NCBI GenBank assembly: GCA_964247055.1
Contig: OZ176050.1
Span: forward strand, 8,804,001 to 8,868,000
Origin: Paragordius varius
Lineage: Eukaryota; Nematomorpha
Reading direction: 5' to 3'
Length of the DNA: 64,000 nucleotides
The first letter of the stretch is position 1. The number at the start of each line of letters is the position of its first letter. A program made the position numbers and the translations under genes. Positions 18,504-29,530 of this stretch are shown piece by piece. The notes beneath the pieces were generated by a model. The model saw only the letters and a list, made by a program, of their open reading frames with translations, did not search any database and was not told the DNA's origin.

Positions 18504-19682
18504 TTTTTGTAAGAATATTTACCCTAACATTTATTTATTTAATCTATATTTTATCATTTGAATTCGTAATTTTTGTGGTAAATTCGCAATAGAGTCGAAA
18601 AATGGGTATTTATAAACAAAAGAAACTCATAATTTAATCAAAATATTTTTTACACATAGAGCATATATAATAATAATTATTCTAATTTAAATCAATTCTC
18701 ATCTTTGATAAAACAATAATACTAATTATAAACTATTATGATTTTTATTATATATAATAATCCCCAATAAAATATAATTTATCAGCAAAAAATTTCTTAT
18801 ACAGTTTTTTTGGCCTATATAAAAACACGTACAAATTTGCTAATTATTTAACTATTATGAGCGCTTGGAGTATATACTGCTTGTGTCTCGTCCTATTTTT
18901 CCAGGAAACTTAATTATAAAATGTTTACTTCCTTCATGTACACACACACGTAAATATTGGGTTTTTTAATGATATTATATATTTTTTTCAGAAAAACATA
19001 TATTAATATTAGTTTTTTTCGTATGCTATTTATAAAAATGGTTAGAACTGTTTCTTTTTGAGATCGCCACCATTTATTTTTATTGCAATCAAATATCAGA
19101 TACTTTTTTATTTAAATAATGTACTGGCTTGTTAAATTATATATCGTCAGTTAATATTTATAATTAAAATTTATTATGATATTAATTTGTATGAATGATG
19201 AAAGCAAAAAATAATGTTTTATCAACAAATCTTACGGATTAACAAGCAAGCACAGTTCTTCGATAGAGAGAGATTAATTATTATTTTTTGACTATTAAAA
19301 AAAATATTTAGATAATATATTTTACAGCCGCTGCTGCATTCTTTTGAAATATATGAAATATTTTATTCAAATATATTTCATACAGAAAATTCTTCCTTTT
19401 TCCAAAAGGATATTATGTTTCAAAGCAAAAAATCTACCATATAATAAAAATAATCGGCTTTTTTGTTAAGCTAAACTTTTATCTTCAATTTACAATTTTA
19501 CTGTTAATGCCATGATTCCAGTTAGCTTTACTATTTCTTTGCATATTTATCTTTAACAGCGTTTTATTCCACATATACTACATTTTAACTGCTTGAATAA
19601 GAATGTATTCTTATTTTTTTTCTTTAAAAAATCATGAAAATTTACCGAATTCTTGGAGGCGCCTGATTTACTAATAGTAAGT

Positions 19683-19723
<41 letters not shown>

Positions 19724-22700
19724 CAAAAAATTGGTAAAAAGCTAGCCACTGTTTACACCTTAAAGTCGCCAAAAATCTTACGCTGTAAATCGAATATTTT
19801 TTACCATTTTTTAATCAATGCATTTCGAAATAGGGGAAAAGTTCCTACAGAGAAGTTCTTAATAATACTCAATATATAACTTAAAAAGTTTTGGTTTGTT
19901 TTTACCGACAAATTATTTCACCAAAAACTTAGCAGTTATGTTGCTTTTTTCAAAGGAAATGACTACATAGCCATAATTTCTTATGACGACCCGGAAATTT
20001 TATACAACTAAAATTAGAAATAGAAAAAAAAACCAAAAACCTTCTTGAGTTACTGATTACTAATTTATTTTTATTGTTTGAAAGCATTATGTATATCATT
20101 TCATTCTCTGAGACTTTCGTTACCAATTTTATACCAATAATTTATTTTTTGACAAAATTGATCTTTAAAAAAGTTGACAAAATCGCCCTGCTTTAAAGAT
20201 TTTGCACCAATCATATAGGCTGGAAAAGGTTAATATATATATGCAAATATAATCAATTAATTTTAAAAAACATTTTTTACATTTTTAAATAATTATAAAA
20301 GTATTTTAAACTTAAATCTGTGTTTTAATCAAAATAATTTTCATAAAGAAAAACCACCTTTGCATCGCAAAAACAAATTTAAACATTTTCTATGATAGTG
20401 TTTTATATTAAAAATAATAGATCAGTGTTATTGTTAAACATATTTTTAACAAGACATTCCTAAAAATTTGTATGCCTAGGTGTTTTCCCTAATGCTAAAT
20501 GCAAACAAAAGCCAAATTTTGACATTTTATTACAGAAATTAATTAAATATTTTGTATGAAAACGACACCTATATGTTAAAATTGGCACTGTGTCTCCCTA
20601 CTCAATAACCTTACTGTAAGGCTATATAATAATCTTGCCATATTCTTTTCATTCCATTACAATATGTGATTTAAAAATTGGTTGCAATCTTTCTAAAAAT
20701 TCTGATTTACCCCCTGCTTTATAGCATAACCCCGGATGAAAAAAAATATTTTAATTTAAAATTAAATATATTAGTTTGAATATCCACCAAAACCAAATTA
20801 TTAAATTTTGATTTCATATTTACAATCTGATAAAAACGTTTATTTTTAGCTCGGAACTTTAGCGGAAAACATGTATGCCCATTTATATTAATCGATATTT
20901 TTATTCAATTAAGGTTCTTAATATTATAGTCAAGCCGTTTTAATTTAACCTCTATGTTTATGACTATTTAAAATAATAAATTCAAACCCCAAAATCGTAT
21001 CGAATTAATGTTCTGAAACAGGAATAGACTCATTCATGGTGCATGTTTTTCCTACAAGAATGCACAATCATAGAAATAGTTTAACCAAGGATCTTTAGCC
21101 CAACCCCAGTAAAATTATCTTTTTGCAAATCAAATTCTAACAAATGTAGTTTAAAATACGTGGGAAACCGCTATAAATACCCCATAGGTCTATTATAATG
21201 GTGTACAATCAATCGATCACATTTTTAAATTTATTTGGGCAGAACACTACCCTATGTAAAATATGCTTGTGACCCCGAAGAAATACTCCGGAATTATAAA
21301 TAAAACATGATTTGATCATCGCCTTGACTAAGTTACAAGGACGTATGACAGAGCACCGCTATAGTTAAAATCTCAGACTGAAATTAAAAGCTTGATACTT
21401 TATATGATGAATATAAATCATTTTTTTCCCTTATTTTTAAAGGAGGTTGTTGTAAAAAAACAAATCGTCATTTTACAAATTGAATTTTTATAGATACTGA
21501 TGTAAAAAGTATAAAGTTTAAAAACATTTGTAAAGGCAAGTTATATTTTGTAAAATATATATGTGATTAATTGGACATTGGGGACAAGAAATGATTGTTA
21601 GACAAAGTTGGGTAAAATTTGAATTTTTAATGAAGACTGTGCTGTTTAAAATTAGCAGACTCACTTCACTTTTAATAAAAAAATTAAAGTCATAAATTAA
21701 ATGATAAGCCAGTCCAGTCTTTAGCTCTGAAATGGAAAATATGAGTTTCGTATTTTTGAATGCAAAGAAATTGTTCATAATTTAATTTATCAAATTTTAT
21801 ACGTAATTGGATGTGTTAAACATGATTTTTGATAATACTAAAAGGAACAGCAGAGAAGACCTTTGCTGTATATACATAAAGAAACAACTCTAAAGAAAAA
21901 GTAAATAAATAATATTTTTACACAAAAAAACTTCTTTTGTAACATCTTTTTACTATATTTTTGGTTAGATATGTATGTTTGCATGTAATCAATATATCAC
22001 AATTTCTTCTCTGGAAGCTATTTGACAGAATATATAACTTATGATCTTGAAAATGACCAGTAATCTCCTTTACCATATAAATTATGTATAAGAAATATAT
22101 GCTTAACTTTTTACATATTTCCTAAGATAAATAACGTTGCTTGATTTATATTTATAGAAGCTTAGAATTATTTCGAAAGGTGGCTTAGATGTAACTTATC
22201 TTAATTAAAATTATATTTAAAATTTTTACTATAATATTAGTGGCTTATATATACGACCAAAGTTTGATTTTGTTTTTTATGTAAATTAGACCCCTTCACA
22301 ACATAATGTTGAAAAAGAAAACGATTATCAGTATCATTGAATTTTTATTTGTCATATTTTTTTTGGCAAGCAGGACGCACTTTTTGTGAAAACGATAACT
22401 GAAACTAATAAAGTTAAGCATAATTTTAAGTAACTACAAATCTTTTATACCATTTAAATTCTGTTTAAATAATTAAAGCCGTATATTATTCTCTCGGCCA
22501 CAGTTTTGAATCGCTAGGTCTAAGAAATTTACATCATATTCTCTGTTTTAATAACCTAAAATTACAAAATATACTATAAAAAATTTATAATTGATTATAT
22601 AGGTCTTATTTTTTTAGATAAAATAAATAGGCATATACAGATTTTAAGTACCGGGTAACTGATTGGTGTAATTTTTAAAATACAAAAAAGTTATGACATT

Positions 22701-23220
22701 ATTATATAATTAGCGAATATTCAAGAAAAGACCCGAATCCATGCACATTATGTTAAACATTTTGTAAACAACTAATTTTTATTAAATTTTATATATTATA
22801 ATATATAAAAGATTATTGTTTTTATCGTACTGCTTTATATTCATGTCCAAGTATAATCACGTTTCTCAAAATATGCCTTCGTCTTGCGATAATTATTAAA
22901 ATGCAAAATTTTGTGATAAAAAATATGTTAAAAGAAACATAACTAGCATGATAACGAATTAGAAGTATTTTATGGCATATTGCCTCCATAACAAGCGGCT
23001 GGCGGGATGCCATCGGCACTTAGCAGTCCTTTCTGTGGATGGCGAAAAAATCTAAAAAATTAATCGTATATTTTTAAAAAAACGTTTTTGTTAAATTTAA
23101 AATTTATTTTTTTCAAATATTTATTTAATATAGATGTCGAAATTTACCACGAGTGCCTTTTTAATTATATATATGTATGAATAATTATTTTGTCGATTGC
23201 CATAAAATTAATCTATATAT
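18504..23220. other. Intergenic with a TA microsatellite, otherwise nothing recognised
   Basis: AT-rich, gene-free by my reading. A (TA)n run occupies about 19686-19714. The minus-strand frames at 21518-21778 and 22822-23019 show no family features. Confidence 0.45.
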
Positions 23221-23620
23221 TAATAAAAATGGAAAATGCTGGCTTTTAGATCTGTTTCGGAAAACCGGTAGACACATTCAAATCTAAATGTCGAAAAAAT
23301 ATAATCATTAATGAATGCCCCGACAATAGCTTCGCCCTTTTTTTGAAGTAGGCCCCAGTTCGGGCCCATCCCGTGTAAAAAACGGTTTTTTGAAAACAGA
23401 AGTCCACAAAAATCGTGTCTTTGAGACAATTTTCCGGAGAACGTGTTGGACCATTCAATTTCAAATATGTTTGTTTACTTATTTTCGATTGCGAGAAACA
23501 TAGTCGTCTCGCTTTTTTAATTTAGGCCCTCTTTTTACCCGCTCCCCCCGTAAAATGCCATTTTATTCAAAAAATAAAGTCTACAAAAATAATTTGAATC
23601 TATTTTTCGCCCAAGTAAAC
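23221..23620. repeat. Less AT-rich diverged repeat, two partial units
   Basis: A stretch clearly richer in G and C than its surroundings. Block TAGGCCCCAGTTCGGGCCCA ... AAGTCCACAAAAATCG (about 23350-23420) is echoed by TAGGCCCTCTTTTTACCCG ... AAAGTCTACAAAAATAA (about 23523-23595). ATTTTCCGG and CGGAAAAC blocks recur at 33110-33250. Probably an old mobile element; class unknown. Confidence 0.4.
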
Positions 23621-24906
23621 AATATATTCAAAAGACTTAAATATGCCTGGAAATAAATATATTTTTTTTATATTTTAATTTGGTAACCAATCACATTCAA
23701 AAGTTACACCATTTTTCCCAACAACATCATTTTATAATAAAAATTGTATTTTAAATGAAACTTGCTAAAAAATGTTAGAATTATTTGTCAAATATATTAT
23801 ACCAACCAAACATTTTATTTTCTATTTGCCTTTTGAAACAATGTGCCGTTTTAAAACCTATCTTATAAATAAAATTTCTGGGAAGACAAATCAACATTGA
23901 ACACTTTTTTGGCTTTTGAGGAAATCACAATACTTTTATGCATCACAACTCAGATTAATTATGGTAAACGCTTTTCGCCAAAGGGCTTTTTATGTTTAAC
24001 GTTTAATCTATGTATGCGCAGATCATGGTTTGACCACTATTTTGAGAACATGATTCGCAAATATCGTTTTGGTTAAGTCAGAGACACGTAGCTAGTTATG
24101 AATAAATAATTAATGTTTTAGCGTTTATTTAAAATATCTTTTGATAAAGTTTAATTAAATTAATTTAAGCATAAAAATGAATCTTTAAATGTAAAAAAGT
24201 GTTAAGGTTGGACGAAAAAGTATTGAACTATTTTTAAGGCCTCTCCATCTACAGCCGAAAAATATCTAAGTTAAAAAATACTTCATATAGTTTTACACTG
24301 AGGAACTTACGAATGTCATTTCGATATCAAGAAAGAATAAATATTACGTTTATATTATAATATATAAATGAATAGTTGTCTTCATTTCGTAATAGTAATC
24401 TTTATAAAAAGGTCTATTTCTTTACAACAATTTAATTTAAGAAACAATGTTTAAGATGTAAAAAGAAGATATGTTAAGTTTTGACGAGAATGAATCTACA
24501 GTTTTAAATGTACACTCGTTTTTTCAATTTAGCTACTCATCTTGCTTAATTGCATTATGCTATAGAAAACTTTGTTTTATCAATAATTTACAGAAGGAAT
24601 CCTTATAAAATTTGCAGCAGTGTGTATGCTTTACTAATAAATATAAGGCCTAAAACAGTTTTATTTTTACCAATAGTTAGTTATAGTGTAATAATATATT
24701 AGTATGTATTTTACTTTGGGATGACAATTTAATTGTTTTCTTTCTGTATGAAAATAGATTATACCTGGAATAAAAAATCTACTTTCACCTAAATAGCCAG
24801 CCTTAACAAATTCAAAAACGATGTGGGAACTGAAAAAAATTGTAGACCACAAAAAAATCTATATTCATTAAATGATGATGAGATGAATTAGACACCACTA
24901 ACAATT
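23621..24906. other. Upstream region of the GPCR, nothing recognised
   Basis: AT-rich sequence before the GPCR start codon. It may contain promoter or a non-coding 5' exon, but no element can be supported from sequence alone. Confidence 0.4.
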
Positions 24907-27393
24907 ATGGATTCAATAAATTATTCTTTAACTTATATGACAAATAATTACAGCAATTATTCTTCATACTTTTCAACTAGTCCTAGGCAGGTAGTTCCTT
25001 TGTTGATGTCCACCACAACTCAATTTGTGACACTGTCCCCACTTACCCCCTTACCAAATCTGCAATCTATCAATACATCCATCATCAATAACAATGAGCA
25101 AATCTTGTACAAAGTCAAACAAACTTTTTGGTTTACCATATTCCCCTTATTCATCGTTTTGGGTATCTTTGGAAATTTATTGAATATGTTAACGCTCTTT
25201 TACGGGAACTTAAAGGGTGTTGCTTACACCTACCTTAAATGGATGGCTCTTGCTGATTTATCTGTCAATTTTTGTGCTATCCCCTGGGCGCTTGAAAATC
25301 TTGTCTATTTTTCTATGGATGTACCCATGCTCGAAAGTCGGGCTTTTGTCACATTTTTGTGCCGCGTAGATTTATTTTTGCTCAATGGATTTATGAAATC
25401 AAGCGTTCTCCTTGTCATAGCTTTAACCGTTGAACGATACGTTGCGGTTTGTCACCCCACAAAATATAAATTACTTTGTACGGAAAATAGGGCCAAAATT
25501 GTTGTAATGTTATCCTATATTGTGGCTTTTTTAATCAGTTTTCCACTTGTGTTTCAGTATCAAGTTGTTGCTAAAACAACCCAACCCCTTTCACAAATAT
25601 CATATCCAGATAAAAAAACTAATTATACTTTTGACATGAGTAATATACAATCATCCTTCAATAAATCACACAAAACACACATCATAGAGGGAGCCGGAGA
25701 TTTCAAATTACCCCAAGATGAAGTAGAATTTAATTTTGTCACCCGATCAACCGTCAAAGAGAAAAACTCAGTTACACCAAGACCAGCTAATGCTCAAACG
25801 AGATATACATTTGACACAAACGCTATAACTAACACAATTGCATATGGTGTAATCTATGTTTGGAGCAAAGAAATATTACTTACATTTTTACCCATCTGCT
25901 TGCTAATTTATTTTAACTTTTGTATCGGCTGGGATTTCCGGAAAATCGTTAAGAAACGCAACGAAATGTTAAATAATAAACTTCAACCACAAAAGGATAA
26001 AATGATCGCGGCATCTTCAGTGTTAACAACGTCCGATGAAAAAAATCCCATGTTAACGGATATAACTACACCGAATAGCACAATAAATTCACCAGAAAGC
26101 ATTCGTTCAAAACACCGACCAAATCTAATTTACCGCTTGTTAAATTATCGGAGCAAACGCGTGAGAAAATCTTCACTTCAATATGATTTCGATATGTTTA
26201 CAGATGCAAATACGACATCGAAATCAGTCAGAAGTCAGGTACCAGAAATTCTCATTGACGAAAAGACAACTACGGTAGATTTGGATGGAGCAACACAGCA
26301 GAATGTGTCCGAGTTAAAATCATTGGTTGATAACGTGTCACCAAATGTTAAACAAACATTGAGTATTATCCGAAATCGCTCGTTCCGACCCAAAACAACT
26401 ATGACGAAAAAGAAAAAGTTTCAAAATGAACGCAGACTTATCATTTTAATGGTTGCCGTGGTACTTTTATTCCTCGTGTGCATATTACCGGCTGCTTTTA
26501 TATCAATTATTTTTCGGATCGAAAGTTATCGCCAAAGTATGGTCCTTAAAGTCGGCTTGATCATTAGTGATACCCTTGAAATTTGTAATTATTCCCTAAA
26601 CTTTTACCTTTATTGTTTTTGTAGTCGTGATATTAGGGAAGCACTCAAACATTCCTTGCGACATGTTAAAAAACCGTTTGTCTACATGTTTCGGCTCAGT
26701 CCGTGTTGTAATTCTACAACAAACAATAATAAAGCATTCTTACAATCTCCATTTGCCAAAAGTGGGAAAAAGTTAAATAAAAATCGCCATCCGCCCTCGC
26801 CTGCATTAAACAGTAAATTTACGTCTGGAACTCCGGTTAAATTAATTACAAACACACAAAATAATCCTCTATTGAATTCGAATCTAACCCCAAAAATTGA
26901 CATAACAACATATGCCCCCAAAAATATTTTATCTTCTTGCAATTCAAAAATCAATCCTGTCGCAAAAATAATCAGTGATAAATCTCATGCAGCGAATACA
27001 GCAAAGTATGAAGAACCGAGTCATGAATCAATTCACTCATTAGCTGTACCAAAGACAGAAGAGACGCCCGTACAAACCAGAGTTCCACCTGCCAAAAATT
27101 TTAACAATGATAATTCAAATACTGATACAAATATGCCTGTGATATCAAACCAAAAAAATCCTAAGCGGCCTATAAATACCAAAAATAACGGTATCAATCA
27201 TAATGAAAACAGCAACAATAGTGATAATAAAAACAGGCAAGCCCATGAAATGTCTCAAGTCCCATTCAAAAGTTTGATTATTGTGACTGAAGTCGAATCT
27301 CCGACAAAGTTTAATAGAGCGTTGGCCACAAATGATAAAAATTTGTATCTAACAACCAACAGTTCTAACGCCATAAAGGAGTATTGTATATAA
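24907..27393 (+). CDS. Class A GPCR, neuropeptide (FMRFamide-receptor-like)
   Basis: An intronless 828-residue rhodopsin-family receptor. The N terminus (1-73) has several N-glycosylation sequons. Helices lie near 74-98 (GIFGNLLNML), 106-130 (MALADLSVNF), 146-172, 196-218, 313-340, 509-536 (LLFLVCILPAAF) and 547-572. The DRY equivalent is ERYVAVCHP (Arg177). Cys152 sits exactly 25 residues before it, the 3.25 position. TM7 has LNFYLYC in place of NPxxY, as in FMRFamide and related peptide receptors. Loops are unusually long: extracellular loop 2 is about 94 residues and contains no cysteine, intracellular loop 3 about 168 residues, and the Asn/Ser/Thr-rich tail about 255. Ligand unknown; a Gq/Gi-coupled peptide receptor is inferred. 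The upstream sequence gives no reason to prefer another start. Confidence 0.9.
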   Translation: MDSINYSLTYMTNNYSNYSSYFSTSPRQVVPLLMSTTTQFVTLSPLTPLPNLQSINTSIINNNEQILYKVKQTFWFTIFPLFIVLGIFGNLLNMLTLFYGNLKGVAYTYLKWMALADLSVNFCAIPWALENLVYFSMDVPMLESRAFVTFLCRVDLFLLNGFMKSSVLLVIALTVERYVAVCHPTKYKLLCTENRAKIVVMLSYIVAFLISFPLVFQYQVVAKTTQPLSQISYPDKKTNYTFDMSNIQSSFNKSHKTHIIEGAGDFKLPQDEVEFNFVTRSTVKEKNSVTPRPANAQTRYTFDTNAITNTIAYGVIYVWSKEILLTFLPICLLIYFNFCIGWDFRKIVKKRNEMLNNKLQPQKDKMIAASSVLTTSDEKNPMLTDITTPNSTINSPESIRSKHRPNLIYRLLNYRSKRVRKSSLQYDFDMFTDANTTSKSVRSQVPEILIDEKTTTVDLDGATQQNVSELKSLVDNVSPNVKQTLSIIRNRSFRPKTTMTKKKKFQNERRLIILMVAVVLLFLVCILPAAFISIIFRIESYRQSMVLKVGLIISDTLEICNYSLNFYLYCFCSRDIREALKHSLRHVKKPFVYMFRLSPCCNSTTNNNKAFLQSPFAKSGKKLNKNRHPPSPALNSKFTSGTPVKLITNTQNNPLLNSNLTPKIDITTYAPKNILSSCNSKINPVAKIISDKSHAANTAKYEEPSHESIHSLAVPKTEETPVQTRVPPAKNFNNDNSNTDTNMPVISNQKNPKRPINTKNNGINHNENSNNSDNKNRQAHEMSQVPFKSLIIVTEVESPTKFNRALATNDKNLYLTTNSSNAIKEYCI

Positions 27394-27452
27394 TTTATAT
27401 TCCCATGCATCTCAAATTGTACAAAACCATACAAATCTTATAACGCATCGTA

Positions 27453-27458
27453 AATAAA
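27453..27458 (+). terminator. Putative polyadenylation signal of the GPCR gene
   Basis: AATAAA 60 bases after the GPCR stop codon. In such AT-rich DNA this hexamer is expected by chance, so support is limited to position. Confidence 0.35.
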
Positions 27459-27662
27459 TTATTTAAGAATATAATTTGTATTTAAATTGCATGTTAGTCA
27501 TTGTTAAAATGGAAATCGATACAAATATGCCTTTACGAATTCTAAATTTATAGAAAAAAATTGGAGTAAAAGCCTGTACTCAACGCGGGTGTTACTACTA
27601 GGGTTTTTAACTGTTCATAATCAAACAATAACCGGTGGACTGCCTCAACTACAGTAAAAATT

Positions 27663-27775
27663 AAAATTGTACAGACAAAACGTAAAAACTAAAAGACAAC
27701 CATATCATATAAACCTTGATTTTTATCAATATAACACGTTTTATGCGAAATGGAGATTAGAGATGTAAATTGGTA
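27663..27775. mobile_element. TIR element family (GGACAAAACG ends), copy 2, partial
   Basis: Left end ATTGTACAGACAAAACGTAA followed by AAACTAAAAGACAAC as in the 33694 copy. It then contains GGAGATTAGAGATGTAAATTG, the inverse of a block in copy 3. Confidence 0.55.
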
Positions 27776-28072
27776 ATACACTCCATTATTTAATATAAAA
27801 TTGCAATCACGGAATGCCTTTTAATGATATTTCACACTATAGTCGGGCAATTCCCAACACAGCAATGTGTATATGGAAGAATAAAATAAAAATAATGTTC
27901 GGAAAGGAACAAATTATTTATTCAACATTTTGTTGTTTTTTCCATATACTACTGTATTGCAAATTAATTACTGAAAAAACCCACTGTAAACCACCCTTAT
28001 TTAACACTAAACCTTTACCATAGTTTACTATTTGAATAGTAAAGAGGGTCTTCAAAAAATATATATATTAAA

Positions 28073-28380
28073 CACCCCATCACCTTTTAATGTAGTTTTA
28101 GCGATTTGAAATTTAATATTAAGTATTTAATGTATAAGCCGAATTTAAAAATAGCTTTCTTTAATCTTTTAGGCGCAATATACAAATTTTTTTATAAAAA
28201 GATGTAAATTTTCTAAAAAAATCCTTTCAAACTTTTTTGCCGTTTGCAACAGGCAAGTAAATGATTATCGTTAGAAAATGTAAAAAATTAACTTTAAGAA
28301 ATTTCAGGCTACATTTTACCAGCAATTTGATAAATTTTAATTTTTATATCAGCTGTTCGTTTTAATCGTGTTTTGAGATG
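28073..28380 (+). repeat. Unclassified ~330-bp dispersed repeat, copy 3
   Basis: CACCCCATCACCTT at the start, GCGATTTGAAATTTA, AAGCCGAATTTAAAAATAG, TTTAGGCGCA, TTTTACCAGCAA, ATCAGCTGTTCGTTT and TCGTGTTTTGAG at the end. Co-linear with copies 1 and 2. Confidence 0.65.
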
Positions 28381-29207
28381 GCCCAGACTCTAGTAAACGC
28401 AAAATTGTAAAAAATATAATCTTTTTTATCTGATTCATGTGAATAATGTTTAATAATTAAATTTTAACTAAAATAACTATTAAAACATTAGTTTTTTAGA
28501 AAACTGAGTTCTAATATACAAAACTACCCCAATAAACTAGGACAAAAAGTAAAAAGGGAATGAAATGTTAAGGCAAAAAGAAATGCATTCTAAATTTCAT
28601 TATAGTATTTGCCATTAAGAATAATTTATATAATAATTATAAAAAAATGTGACCACCTTTACTCAAAGAAAATTATGAGACCAATAGACGTAAAGGAAGT
28701 TATTTAATTTTTACCAAATAACAATTAACAGTTTAGCCATTGCTTAATTAAAAAAAATTGGACTTAAAAGCTACAAAAACATTTTTTATTTCCAAATTGG
28801 CGTTTTCCTAAACGTAATTCAAAATTCAACATTTTATGCTAATTATGACCATTATATTCCGAATTGTTTAAAAATTACTTATTTATTATTAAGATTTGAT
28901 TGATATTAATTAAAAATGTATTTAACCATGTTTAAAAAATTAATAAAAATCTTAATTCATATGAGATTAAAATTTTAAAATTATCGTGTCGCTAATTTAA
29001 TTTTTACTTAGACAATTTCTGCTTAGCTTAAACCCATGTTTTTAATTAATTATTTTTTGGTGAGCTAAAACAGGATCTTGTTTAATTTTTTAAAATAGTC
29101 AAAAATTTTGGTTTTTATAAATTAATTTAATTTCTCATAAAAATCGAAAACCTAAAATCTTTTCTTAAAAGAAAGCTTATTGTTTAGATGTAGATTTGAT
29201 CCTTATG
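28381..29207. other. Intergenic, nothing recognised
   Basis: AT-rich sequence without features I can support. Confidence 0.45.
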
Positions 29208-29215
29208 AGCTAAAT

Positions 29216-29522
29216 CAGGGGTGTCCAACACAAGTGCGGGATATATGCGGCCCTCCGAAACTTTATCTGCGGCCCGCGAAAAAATAAAAATTTAATTTAA
29301 AAAAATATGCCCATAAATTTGTAAACTTGATATTTTTCTAACAAATTTTTTTAGAAGAGGTTTATCCGATTGGCAAGAAATCGAGAATATATGTATTTTA
29401 TCTTTGCATTTTACAGATTTTCATATGAAATATTTAATTAATTTTAAATAACATATGTGCAGCCCGTCGGATTTGTTGCACTAACATGCGGCCCGCGAAG
29501 CCATTTGTGGTAGACACCCCTG
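29216..29522. mobile_element. hAT MITE, copy 1 (perfect 8-bp duplication)
   Basis: A 307-bp element beginning CAGGGGTGTCCAAC and ending GACACCCCTG, flanked by the perfect 8-bp duplication AGCTAAAT (29208-29215 and 29523-29530). GC-rich ends with GCGGCCC stand out in the AT-rich background. Termini of the form CAGGGGTGTC and 8-bp duplications are diagnostic of the hAT superfamily. No coding capacity. Perfect duplication suggests a relatively recent insertion. Confidence 0.93.
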
Positions 29523-29530
29523 AGCTAAAT

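Noticed and set aside
23220-23464. Minus-strand frames in a less AT-rich patch
   Set aside because: Resemble repeat sequence duplicated nearby; no domain or codon signature.
26682-26954. Antisense frame within the GPCR
   Set aside because: Shadow of the real coding sequence.
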